64,000 nt of DNA from Chimonanthus salicifolius. Its lineage: Eukaryota; Streptophyta; Magnoliopsida; Laurales; Calycanthaceae. The stretch spans positions 19,859,302 through 19,923,301 of the forward strand of contig CM023534.1 of NCBI GenBank assembly GCA_013350335.1, given 5' to 3'. The position numbers and the translations under genes are program-made. Shown here in pieces: positions 44,717-55,255 of the stretch. Within the stretch, counting starts at the first letter, position 1, and the number at the start of each line of letters is the position of its first letter. The notes under the pieces are model-generated. The model was given only the letters and a program-made list of their open reading frames with translations, was not told where the DNA came from and searched no databases.

Positions 44717-46483
44717 CTATTCGGAAGTAGGAGCTGGAGTAGATGTAGGAGCAGGTGCAGATGTAGAAGCTGGGGCAGATGCAGTATCAGGAGGTGCTGG
44801 TGCCGATGAAGAAGGTACTGGTGCAGGATCAGGAGGTGTTGGTGCCAATGGACGACGCCCAGTCGCACTATGCTTGGGGACAGTCGAACGCACTTGACGA
44901 GTGGGGCCTGTCGGACGATGATGAATGGGGCTAGACGGAAGAGGCTGAGTGGCGCCAGTCGGACGAGACTGTGGGATGTCAGTCGAGAGAGCCTGACTCG
45001 TGTCAGTGGACGAAGAGGCTATCCCCCATGATTTCTTTATATTCTTCTCAATTAGCATACATCTGATGATCCCAGTTCCCGAATCACGTCCAAGTTGTGA
45101 ATTTACTCCTCCTTTTTGCAATAAAAGAACAGAGTTTCTCATTAAGTCTACCATATGAGTCTCCAAATTATTCAGCCTTCTCATCGTCATTCCGACCAAC
45201 TCACTATTTTTCTTATCAATTGTGGCATTCATCCTCCCTTCTGTCTGAGCCAATTTATCGTCAACCAATCCCTCAAGCCTTCCAATCAGTTTTCCTTCCA
45301 TCTCACTTAATTTTTCATCAACCATCCCTTCAAGCCTTCCCATAAGCCTTTCTTCAATTTCGGCAAATTTTACATCAATTTTTTCATTCAATTTTTCTAT
45401 GCTTTCAAGAATCATCATAGTACTGACTCCTGTATCATGTGCTTCACTACTCCCAACTTCAGGTGCCTCTGCCCCCTGAACTTCAGGTGCCTCTGCCCCC
45501 TGAACTTCAGGCGCCTCAGTCCCTCCAACTTCAGGTATGTCACCCTCCTCAGGTGCCTCAACCTCAATAGGACGATGTTCTACTTTGGGAACCCAACGTG
45601 CATTGTCGAGTTTGAATCCCATCTTGCCCAAAGTAGATGCAACGAATATATCGGTTTTCTTCATTTCTATTTTCTCTTCAGGGGGGAGGGTGACTCCGCA
45701 AAATCGAAACAAGTAAGACAGAAATAAACCATATGGAAGGCTATATTTTCTAATCTTACGAGATGCAACCATGTGTTTTATTATGATGAAGGATGTATCA
45801 ATTTGCTTCCCATTCAAGATGCACCATATCAAGAAACTATCAAAATACGACACTTGATTACTTAGCCCTTTTCTAGGTAAAATATTCTTCCTAATAATGT
45901 AATATACAATTCGGGCCTCTAGGGTTAGCTCCATAAGCCCGATTTTATCTCCTCTGGCACCATCACTTCGCCCACACAATTGGGTCATGGCCTCCGAGGG
46001 AACGAATCCGTTAACATCGGTGGGCCATGAATTTGGTTCATATTTCGAAATTGTGGCAGTGGGAAACCCAAACATTCTGTCCAGTGCCTCAATTGAAATT
46101 TCAATTTCTGTCCCCCTAACTTTGGATTTTATGGAGTGTCTCGCCCGGTCCTCCGACATATTTGCATAAAATTCCTTCACCAATTTTGGGTAAAAATCTT
46201 CTTTTATTCCCAAAAAACCTCCCCATCCAAGTCTGTAAATATACTCATCGATTCTTAATTCAAATGTAGAAAAAAAGCTTAGGTCCATGATTTTACCATA
46301 AATCATCGGCCGAGAGTACAAATCCTCTCGGTATAGTGTGGCGGCTTCCAAAGACTTGAAGTGGTTCGGGTCGAAGGTCTCCGTCTCCCTAGGTGGTGTC
46401 TCCGTCAATCTCGCTCTCTTCCTTCTAGATGAAGCGGGTACCTTTATCTTTCTCCCTCTCGATGTAGACGCTTTGGATGCCAT
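44717..46483 (-). CDS. MULE second ORF: putative plant transposon protein domain, coiled coil, Pro-rich tail
   Basis: An uninterrupted frame of 588 codons from ATG 46483 (MASKASTSRGRKIKVPASSR), which could extend to an ATG at 46747 (676 residues). I prefer 46483: the extra N-terminus is Ser/Phe-rich, built from a ~50-bp direct repeat, and lies almost on the TATA-like box. Order: basic, possibly nuclear-localising N-terminus (RRKRAR); globular domain at about residues 30-300 with KLVKEFYANMSED and KVRGTEIEISIEALDRMFGF, the pattern of the plant 'putative plant transposon protein' family (Pfam Transposase_32, relative of Athila ORF1); acidic EAPEVQGA repeats; coiled coil (EKIDVKFAEIEERLMGRLEG); Ala/Pro/Ser-rich tail. 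Function unknown. It converges on the transposase gene inside the same TIRs. It could be an accessory transposition gene or a captured sequence. Confidence 0.8.
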   Translation of the reverse strand: MASKASTSRGRKIKVPASSRRKRARLTETPPRETETFDPNHFKSLEAATLYREDLYSRPMIYGKIMDLSFFSTFELRIDEYIYRLGWGGFLGIKEDFYPKLVKEFYANMSEDRARHSIKSKVRGTEIEISIEALDRMFGFPTATISKYEPNSWPTDVNGFVPSEAMTQLCGRSDGARGDKIGLMELTLEARIVYYIIRKNILPRKGLSNQVSYFDSFLIWCILNGKQIDTSFIIIKHMVASRKIRKYSLPYGLFLSYLFRFCGVTLPPEEKIEMKKTDIFVASTLGKMGFKLDNARWVPKVEHRPIEVEAPEEGDIPEVGGTEAPEVQGAEAPEVQGAEAPEVGSSEAHDTGVSTMMILESIEKLNEKIDVKFAEIEERLMGRLEGMVDEKLSEMEGKLIGRLEGLVDDKLAQTEGRMNATIDKKNSELVGMTMRRLNNLETHMVDLMRNSVLLLQKGGVNSQLGRDSGTGIIRCMLIEKNIKKSWGIASSSTDTSQALSTDIPQSRPTGATQPLPSSPIHHRPTGPTRQVRSTVPKHSATGRRPLAPTPPDPAPVPSSSAPAPPDTASAPASTSAPAPTSTPAPTSE

Positions 46484-46774
46484 GTGAAGGAGTGCTGTGA
46501 AGGAAATCCGGCGAGGAAGACAAAATCGGAGAAAGGCAAGAAAGGGTTTCCGAAAATCCGGCGAGGAAGACGAATTCGGAGAAAGGCAACGTGAGGGTTT
46601 CCGGTATTCGAAGATGAAATCGGAGAAAGAAAGGATTTCCGGAGAGGGCAAATCGCACGATTTGGAGAATCGTGCGCTCGATTTGGTGAAGAGGAAAGGG
46701 TCGATCGATTGTTCGAGAAGAAGAAGAGAAAGGGTCTTCGGTTTCAAGGGTTTGAATCGCAGGAAAGGGCGAAA

Positions 46775-47450
46775 GGATCGATCGGTTATATATATAGCTT
46801 TGCGATCGATCGCACGATCACAGTGATCGATCGATCGATCTTGCCCTAAATAGACGATCGATCGATCAGATGTGATCGTGCGATCGATCTTGAGATGAGA
46901 GGTCGACTGTCAAATTGTCGACCTCTCAGTTAAGATCGATCGCACGATCACAGTGATCGATCGATCGATCTTGGCTTAAACAGACAATCCTCGATCGATC
47001 AGATGTGATCGTGCGATCGATCTTGAGATGAGAGGTCGACTGTCAAACTGTCGACCTCTCAGTTAAGATCGATCGCACGATTGTATGTGATCGTGCGATC
47101 GATCTTTGAATGGGTCACAGTCGATCACACGATCACATACAATCGTGCGATCGATCTTGAGATGAGAGGTCGACTGTCAAACCGTCGACCTCTTAGTTAA
47201 AATCGATCGCACGATCCCATGGAACCGTGCGATCGACTGAATCCCGTGTTATGATCAATCGATCGTTTCGAAAATGAACTGTCGGATCGATCGATCGATC
47301 GTTTACACCTCAGATCGATCGATTGACGTGAAATGGCGTTGCAGCACCGATCGCACGATTTCGCGCGGAGAGGGCAGAATGGTAATTTCCACTCAATTTT
47401 CGGAAATCGGTGTCTGCTGGCAGAAGTCCGCGGTGTCTATATGCCCAGCC
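46775..47450. repeat. Right TIR of the MULE
   Basis: About 676 bp, longer than the left because it holds about three of the ~125-bp modules (inverted pairs GAGGTCGACTGTCAAA...TGTCGACCTC; GATCGATCGCACGATCACAG). The outer ~130 bp matches the left TIR inverted. Its inner edge carries the TATA-like box for the minus-strand gene. Confidence 0.85.
46786..46798 (-). promoter_or_regulatory. TATA-like box at the inner edge of the right TIR
   Basis: Minus-strand GCTATATATATAACC, about 40 bp upstream of the ATG at 46747 and about 300 bp upstream of the ATG at 46483. A weaker AAGTATAAG lies at the matching place in the left TIR (about 41230). TIR-borne promoters driving inward transcription are known in Mutator elements; the assignment here is inference. 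Confidence 0.45.
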
Positions 47451-47746
47451 ATTTTATTATTTAAATAATGCTAATATTGTAGCAATCATTCGAATGAATA
47501 AGGCTCATTCATTCGAATGTATAGTTGAAACTATGTTCATTCGAATGAATGAAGCCCATTCATTCTAATGAATGGGGCTGAACAGTATTCTGTGTTACTG
47601 TTCAGCCCATTCATTTGAATGAATGCCAAAATGAACTGGACATTCATTCGAATGATTGGAAACGAGGGGGTAAAATGGTAATTTGCCACGAAAATTAGGA
47701 CTCGGGTGTGTAGAGGCAGGAAAATCGGGTGTGTGTAAGTGCGGCC

Positions 47747-48927
47747 TTATATAAATATAAAATGTATAAAATTTTATTATTAAATAATTATTTTAGAAAT
47801 ATAATCTTGATCATTTTAAATTTTGATAGATAGAAGCCATTGATTTTTATACTTCATGTGGTCTTTGTTAAGGGCTAAAACTCGGGTCGGTTGAGATGGA
47901 TTTTTAATAAACTCAATCTAACTTATATAAAAATTATTGAATCTAATGTGATCTAATCTGAGTTGTTGGTAAGATGACCCAACCCATTTTACCTCGAATT
48001 TGGGAAAAAATTAGTAGGTTTTTTATATTTCTTAAAAATTGAGTCGAATTGGGTCAATTTGGATCGAGTCGAGTTGGTTTTAAATTTATGAGCTCAGTCT
48101 AAACCGAATTTCATGCGGGTTTTTTTCAACTCGATCCAACCCGAAAATTAACAAATATATTATTCAGTCCATTGATTTTTCAAGTCGGATCATGTGGGTC
48201 AGATTTGAGTCTTGTGAAAATGAAACAACGATTTTAAGTAGGCTCATTGAGAGGGCTGCTCTTTAAATATTTAAATGGGCCATTTATTCTGTAATGGGAC
48301 ATTTATTAAAAATGAAAAAGACATTGGTGGATATAAAATTTAAGATACTTGTGATCATCAGTAAAAGTAAGACTGCCTTCAGTGTTGAACATCAGACAAG
48401 AACTTCTCAATTGGAAGGGAGTTTGGCACACTTTTTGTTGTGCAATACTTACTTTGAATCACGACAATGGATTTGTTGAAAAAAAAAACTATATTAAGAT
48501 AACGAGTGTATAGAAATTAATTGAATAAATAACTCTAGATATAATTTTAAAAGGTTAGAAAAATTTAAAGTATTTCTAAACAAATTTTAAAGAGATGATG
48601 ATAATGTAGGTGAGAGGTGTAAATCTAAGCTCTATAAAAATAAAATTACTCAATAATACTCAATTTACAATCAACAGTCCCTCAACATATAATTTCTTCA
48701 TCAGTAGAAGGTGTATGACTAAGATAAACCTAACAACATTAAAGAGTGTTTGATTATTGCATGTGATGAACTATCCAATTGGTTTAGTAAATTATATGTA
48801 ATTATTGAGAGGAAAATGGTGGAGTAGCTTTTTAATTGACATGGAATGAAGAATAATTGCAACTTTGCCCTTTTTAAATCATAATGTATTGACCTTCTAT
48901 TCAAATAAAGAAGATCATTTTATGATG
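47747..48927. other. No gene seen
   Basis: AT-rich sequence with diverged TCGGGT / CCCGA and GGGTC motifs between 47880 and 48240. No coding region or element ends recognised. Confidence 0.4.
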
Positions 48928-48940
48928 TTAGTTTGTATTT

Positions 48941-49115
48941 TTTTTTTTTTTTTGAATATACGTGTGGGAAACCATGAGATACCTAGCGTAAAATTTCTAC
49001 GGATGAGTCCACTACCTCTACGGCACATCAAAGTTAGACCATGGGAGTTTGAACCCGCAACCTCTTGCTTCTTAAGAAATGAGGCAACCAGTTGAACTAC
49101 ACCATGTAGATTATA
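48941..49115 (-). repeat. tRNA-derived SINE, minus strand, with 13-bp target duplication
   Basis: On the minus strand: a box-A-like TGTAGTTCAACTGG near the 5' end, a box-B-like GGTTGCGGGTTCAAACTCC, a tRNA-unrelated body (AACTTTGATGTGCCGTAGAG; GTAGTGGACTCATCC; GGTTTCCCACACG) and an A-rich tail (poly-T at 48938-48954 on the plus strand). Flanked by TTAGTTTGTATTT at 48928-48940 and 49116-49128. A truncated relative is at 29155-29280. Confidence 0.85.
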
Positions 49116-49128
49116 TTAGTTTGTATTT

Positions 49129-51628
49129 GACAAAAAGGGGACCACATGTGGCTTTTCCTTTATGAGTCTACACAAATGGTATTAAATAAAAGAATTAAAT
49201 CTAAAATGGAGAGACAGGTTAACATGACTAGAGGTGTGTCCGTGGGGTCCACACAAGTAAAGTTGGACATATTTAAAAGATATTTTTTACAACATTATTA
49301 AAAAAAATAACATTTATTCAATTTTAAAGGTCTCAAAATCAACAGTTAAAATGGAGATAATTTTATATAAATTTTAGTTTAATAAATCAATTGAAAAAGA
49401 GTTCAAATCGGATAAAAATCCAATTCAAAGAGTTGGGTTGGGTTTGAAGGGATTAAGTGTTAAAAGGAGTCATTAGATGTGCTGTACATGTAGTAGTAAA
49501 TATTTCATCACTCATAATATAAAGGAGCTTGAGTGATGACTAAGAACCGTCTGAGGAAATGAGAGTCTTGAGTTCGATCTACAGAATACTCCAAATGGCC
49601 ACTTCTCATATCTTTAATAGAGTGTATGTAGATAGAGTCGTGCAAATGTTTTGAAGATTAGTTGAGTGTTTAGTGTTCACTGATTGTCAAAGTAATGAGG
49701 GAGTTAACTTGACAGTCAAGAAACTTTCTTCATGAATGGAGGTTTTGAGTTCAATTCACGCTTAACACTCCTTTGGACGACTCTCTATAGGTGACTCCCT
49801 ATAGTTGTTTATTCGGTGTGGAAGGGATTGGGAGGCTTACACATGCTTCGAAAACTAGTCGGATTAAAATATTTATTATCTAAATACAGGTAAGACTCCT
49901 AAACACCTTGTTCATAAAAATTATATATATAATATTAAAAGAAAATTCGTCACTCGTGGGCAACCTCAAGTTCGTGCTATGCCCGGACTTGTCACTTCAA
50001 ATTTTCCACAAGGCTGCGGATTTTCAAGCACCAATCAATCGCCCTTTGAATCCTTCAACCATGAGAGATTCTGAAAAAAAAATAAAAAAAATACGTCATT
50101 TGCCCAATAACTTGACATATTCATTTAAAAAAAAAATCAAGTCAACACTACCGTTTCATCGAAACAGAGGCAAAAGGAATCATTCGTCTTTTAGACGCGC
50201 CTCCTGTCCTTGGCTGCTCTACCTCGTTACTCTTTAATCTTCTCTTCTATCTATCAATTTTCATCTCCACAAGAAAGGAGAAGTCAATCAAGACAATTCT
50301 TCTGATGATGCATGGTTTGAAATAGTCAAATTAAATAAAATTTGATAATTAGTTGGGATTCATTCACTTTATAAATTAGAGGATTTATTATCATGGTGAA
50401 TATTTATAAGAATTTTGTTAAAAAATTGTTATTGAAGGTGATGAAGAACCTAAATTTATTACTTCGTACCAATAATGCTGCAAGTACTTAAATGTGTGGG
50501 GTGAAAATCACATGGGTTTTAAGGCTACGGGGATCCCATTTGATTATTACAAAAATTGAAAAGATTATTATAGGGGCTATTATACTGTTAAAAATAGAAT
50601 TTATTGAATGACGTTAACTATTGTTTTTTTTAAATTAAAAATAAACTATTGGATAAATATTTGACTTATCATAATTAATTCAATATTTAGATAACATCAA
50701 ATGAAAGTTATAAAATGTTGGATACTAAACTCTAAGGAGAAAGAAATAATTTTAGAACATAAAATGAGTTCTATATATTTGGTTGGTGTGAGATTTATGC
50801 CTAGGTGGAGATATGAGAGGTGGCCTGCAAATGTCTCTGAGGTGAATATTTGTAGGATATAATGAATGTGGCTCGATTTGGGAGCTTCCAAAAGCAGCAG
50901 ATCCTTAATTTTTAGATGAAAATTTTAGGATGAAAACTTTTTTTTTCTTTCTTCTTTTATCTTCCATCTGTGGGAGTTTTTTATATAATTTAAAAAAAGG
51001 ACTTTGAGAGATTTTTTTTGAGAGAGAGGAAGAGTATTTCACACGGGAATTTAGTTCTTTCTTTGAAATTTCTATTTTATCCTTCTAACCAAAAAGGAAA
51101 AAAGAAAAAAGGTAAAATGAAAGTGGAAGTCTAAAATAAGAATTTAAAAAAAATTAAATTCCCTTGTGGAATAAAAGAATTCTCCCTATGAAAATGTTTA
51201 CCTTTGATTAATCGAGATAAATTCCAATATGACATGTATTACTGCATTCGCTTAGCCAGTCATGCAGATCAAATTATATGGAAACTTGGACCAAATGAAA
51301 TTGACGGTCAGCAAACAATGCTGACAGCCGAGGTCAGGCTAGCGAAACAACTATTTATTGGCTATGGAATGGACAAATATGTTCTTATAGACTTTGTTTA
51401 CTACGTAGGCATTTATGTTCATTTGCTTAAACCAATGAGATAAAAGAACACGATGATAGTACCAAGCCGCGTGGAAAATGATTGTCAATTTTAGAAAATG
51501 ACACATAGTATAAAAACTCAAGCTACTAAATTTAAGTTGATTTGACTCATAGAATTTTGAGTTCAGTAAGTCAATAGAATTTTTTTTGATAACAAAGGTA
51601 TCTCCACTCCATATTAAATGTAAGATTA

Positions 51629-51633
<5 letters not shown>
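49129..51633. other. No gene seen; possible old SINE-like repeats
   Basis: AT-rich intergenic sequence. Two related stretches (about 49535-49615 and 49690-49790) contain box-B-like GTCTTGAGTTCGATCTAC and GTTTTGAGTTCAATTCAC and may be old SINE pieces. Around 50430-50580 a minus-free scrap of coding-like sequence could not be identified. No supported gene. Confidence 0.4.

Positions 51634-51662
<29 letters not shown>
51634..51662. repeat. (TA)n microsatellite
   Basis: An almost uninterrupted run of alternating T and A of about 28 bases, immediately before the duplicated PGG-gene fragment. Likely length-polymorphic. Confidence 0.9.
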
Positions 51663-51664
<2 letters not shown>

Positions 51665-51995
51665 ATTCTCCCAATCTATATATATCAATTAAGTCTACAA
51701 AGAATGATCATTGAATTCGATGAATTAAACTCAATAACCTGCTATCCAGCTTTCTTTGTCTTCTTCAGATTTATTAGCATCTATGGTTTGGGCCGGCAAT
51801 ACCAAGTAAGTCAACGCCTCTCTTTCTATTAAGGCCCCTTAGACCTTTCGTGACTTTTGCTTTTTTTTTTTTGCTTTTATAATATTTTCCCAGCTATATA
51901 TGTTCTCAGACTTTCCAAGAAATGGCAAAATCTCATCAAGAAATGGAAGCCAACAGTCCATTGCAGAATCCGGCCCCATCTTTAAATGACGTCGT
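51665..51995 (+). pseudogene. Second copy of the PGG-gene 5' part, cut by a copia element
   Basis: Matches 60-435 with small gaps: GATGAATTAAACTCAA, TATCCAGCTTTCTT, GGTTTGGGCCGGCAATA, the same intron donor (CAAGTAAGTCAACGCC) and acceptor (TATATGTTCTCAG), then ATGGCAAAATCTCATCAAGA and the codons for QNPAPSLND. Homology stops at 51995, where the copia LTR starts. The remainder of this copy, if present, would lie beyond the copia element outside the window. Exon 1 has a deletion relative to copy 1. Confidence 0.88.
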
Positions 51996-54900
51996 TGTTG
52001 TGGGCTAGCTCCACTTATGGGTCTATTGGGCTTAGGCTCAGTAGAGTGACTTAAGCCCTAGTTTATTATATCAATATATTCCTGTGTAAAATACAGAGAG
52101 GGATTAGAGAGAGTGAGAGAGTCGAAGAAATTTGAAAGGAAGTGTACTACCCTGCCCCAGATTAGGCGTGTTTTAGCTTAATAATTTTGTTTAACCGGTT
52201 AATCTCGAAGATTACGGTTAGGGCTTTAAGGAAAGCCTAGGTTTGGCCCAATCCGAGTTCGAAAGCTTAGTGATCCAGCTCCTCCAGCTGGAGGGGCATT
52301 TTGGTAATTTGCCGCTTCTTATTATTATTTTTATAAACTATGTTGTTATGTGATTATTATTGGATAATAATGTTACCTTTAATCAAGGAATTGTATTTCT
52401 GATTTTAAAATAATTTTATTTTTAGAAAATGGTATTTCAAATCTGTCCGTCAAAACTCCGAAAGGGAGTAATAATTATTTTAAATGATTTTGGAAATGAG
52501 ATAAATTCAAAACTAGTGTTTGTGTTAGACCATTTTAAGAATGGTCTAGTTATTCTTTGACACCCCAAAATGATGTCTCTAAATTGTTTTATTTAACATT
52601 TGTTTAATTAAGTAAATAATGTTAAATTATGGCTTTTATTTAAATAAATGATTTTTAGGGAGTTTTAAATCTCAAAATTTTTATGGTAGCTAAATTTTTT
52701 AAAACCCAACCTATCTGTAAGGTTGGATCAAAATTTTCGATCTTCTAAAAACATGTTTTAGTTAAAAAATCAGATTTTTATTAAAATCTGGACCTTTTTG
52801 CAAAAATGGAAGCTTTGAGGGGTTGAATTGCAACCGAAACAGTGTTTACTGTTTTAGGCGTCACCCGTCACTGCATCTAGCCGCATGCAGTGGCCACCCG
52901 ACCGTTTCTTCTGGCCATTTCTCTATAAAATGGACTTCGGGTCAGCCTGATCAAACTCCCACTACATCTCTTCTCTTCTCCCTCAGTCTCTGCTGCCTGA
53001 AAACCAGCCCCTTTTCCCTCTCTGTTTCCCAGTTTTTCACCATAAGATTTTAGGGAAGTTTTTCAATGTCCGGATTTTCAGCCCACGAACTCCATTGAAG
53101 GTAACCATTGTATTCCTTTTCAAATTCTAGGTGATTTAGAATCAAGAAAAACTGATTTTGGTTTAGTTTTAAGTAAGAAAAACCAGTTTGAAGTTTAAGG
53201 AAAAATCATGGGTTCCTTTTACCAGTGAGGTTCCAGTGATAAAATCGGATGACCCGGTGAGCTTTAAAGCTCCAAACCTCTCCATATGGAAAGAGGACTC
53301 CCAGAGGAATCTATCGGACTGGCCAGATATGAAAATCGAATCCAGAAAACCCCCTGTTTCCGGATTCACTGTCTGTTGCAGACAGTGAAGGAAGGAGAAA
53401 GAAGGAAAAAGAAAACATATATTTTTATTTGATATTGTTGATGCTTGTGATTTGTGATGTTAGTTCCCATTGAAAAAAAAATGAATGAATAAATAAATAT
53501 TATTATTTTAAAAATAATAATAATAATAATAATATTTTTGTTGGATTATGTTTGATGCATGTGAAGTGATGTTAGTACCCCTTTTTGTTAATTAAAATTG
53601 TACTGACCCTTTTCTCTTATTAGTATAGTGTAAATACTATTGTATTCACTTCTAGGCCCACCCTATTGGTCGGGCACTGAGGGATTTCACTTTCAGGCCG
53701 ACGCTATATTTGTCGGGTACTGAGTGATCTCGATGCCTAACTCAAAATGTCAGATCTGGTCCTATCTAGAAGACAACCGAGAAGTGACCCGAGGATCTAG
53801 ACCTAACTCAATAAGTCAATCTGGTCAATGCCCAGAAGACAATATGAGTTTTGGACTGAGCACCCTTTTTATTATATTATTATCTCGTGGATTATTATAA
53901 TTTTAAAAGGATAGAAACCGAGTAGGAGACTCAATTCCATGTACCTTGGATGTTTTGGGAAAACCAATATGATTTCGAAATACTGCTTGTATGTATACAT
54001 GTTATATATGAATGTTGTGTATATTGATTGTGCACTTGTCTGTTTGTTTGAACAGAGACCTCGAAACCACACAGTCACGGTGAGGGAACTTAACTTTGCA
54101 GCTTGATGTAAACAGGTTTATTTGATATGGATATTGAGCAACGAGTCAGATTTGATGAACCCACCCATGTGCCTAGACTTGACGCACTATGGTAAGAGTG
54201 CTTATGATGCTGGTAAATGCTATGATCAGACGAAATGTGTAATACTGCTTCCATGTGCACTTGACTATTGAATCAATATCGGCCATATGGGAGATGGTTT
54301 ACGTCTACTGGACCATGGGTGGACTGTGGGCGTCAGTTGTTGACCTGAGGGTGTCAGTACCGGCTATGGTAGAGCCGGAGATGTACTTGTAAGGATGTAT
54401 TTTGACCTTGTAGGGACTTAATACTATTGTTGTCAATATGGTATCTAAAGGTTACGTTGGATAAATAATAGTAATGGAAAGATGATGAGAAAATGGAAAA
54501 TGATGAGACTTTACTTGATATTGTGAATTTTATTATCAAGCATGAGATATTATATTGCAACTGTTGATTATATACTAACCTGTTGTTTACTTTAAAACTG
54601 CACTGTTATATTTCCTTCACTGGGCTAGTTAGCTCACCCACTCACCTTTCAGGAGATGAACCCGAGGAGGAGAACCCTCTGTTTGAAGCTTAGAGCGGAT
54701 AAGCTGCGGCGTTGCTTTGGGATTCCCACTGAGGGGAATACCCTTGTATTTGTGCTTCTGGTTCTTGGAACCATTTTCTTTGTAAAGTACCGAGTGTGGT
54801 ACTTAGTGTGTGTTAATGTGATGTACTAGGACTACTACGTTTCTGTAGTTACTTTAATGATAATGTTTTGAATAATAATTCAATGTCTAGAATTATGTGT

Positions 54901-55255
54901 ATTGATGTTTGTATTTTCTATGTCTATTGTTGGGTTAGACTTATGGTATATGTTTGACTCCACATATTATGATCAAGTGACCTTAGGGCCCAACTGTTGA
55001 TCTGGTCCAATTAGAATGCTTGAGTTAGTTTAATTTAAAAAAAATAAAAAATCAATCGCGTTCTGGGCCCACCCTTTTGGGTCGGGGCGTGACAGGAAGA
55101 GACCTTTTAATCCCCTGCACATGTTTCTCTATATAGTAGATTTGATCTCACTCCGTGGACATAGGCGTTATAGCCGAACCACGTAAATATTGTGTAGTGT
55201 GATTGTGTGATTTGTATTTAATTATTCCATAATCCCTAATCCCTAACCCCTAACA
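51996..55255 (+). repeat. 5' LTR of the copia element, split by a solo LTR
   Basis: Starts TGTTGTGGGCTAGCTCC (the exact first base is 51996 or 51999) and ends CCCTAACCCCTAACA before the primer-binding site. The two parts are 51996-52142 and 55095-55255. The right part holds GCGTTATAGCCGAACCACG and the usual transition into the leader. Confidence 0.8.
52143..55094 (+). mobile_element. Solo LTR (family A) inside the copia 5' LTR
   Basis: Starts TGTACTACCCTGCCCCAG and ends GGGTCGGGGCGTGACA; perfect duplication GGAAG (52138-52142 and 55095-55099). 2952 bp, plus orientation. Collinear with 10512-13743 inverted (for example CCCGAGGAGGAGAACCCTC near 54661) but lacks the TCGGA palindrome cluster, replaced by a short AT-rich stretch near 53400-53560. 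Confidence 0.93.

Larger units (their letters stand above)
40696..47450 (+). mobile_element. Two-gene Mutator-like element (MULE) with long modular TIRs
   Basis: Outermost bases on both ends read inward GGCTGGGCATATAGACACCG, and the match continues (TTTCTGCCAGCAGACACCGA; CTCCGCGCGAAATCGTGCGA) for hundreds of bases. Flanks are ATTTTGTTA (40687-40695) and ATTTTATTA (47451-47459), a 9-bp duplication with one change, as Mutator transposons make. Inside are a plus-strand MULE transposase (41612-43827, broken by stops), a central inverted repeat (43977-44462) and a minus-strand open gene (44717-46483). Total 6755 bp. The transposase is non-functional as read, so movement would need a helper. Confidence 0.93.
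38850..47746. mobile_element. Foldback-like element built on ATTCATTCGAATGAAT, interrupted by a MULE
   Basis: The left outer arm (about 38850-39165) and right outer arm (47451-47746) are inverted copies: both contain, from outside in, a TCTACACA/TCTACATA stretch, AAATTACCATTTTACCC, runs of GAATGAATG, ACTGTTCAGCCC, and ATTATTTAAATAATAAAAT. The 16-base perfect palindrome ATTCATTCGAATGAAT and shorter ATTCGAAT versions occur many times. Between the arms lies an array of eight alternating inverted units (39190-40690) and then the MULE (40696-47450). The outer limits are approximate and no clear target duplication was found. No protein belongs to this element. Confidence 0.7.

Noticed and set aside
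51204..51443. 79-codon plus-strand frame
   Set aside because: No recognisable motif, AT-rich intergenic context, no second exon or homologue visible in the window.
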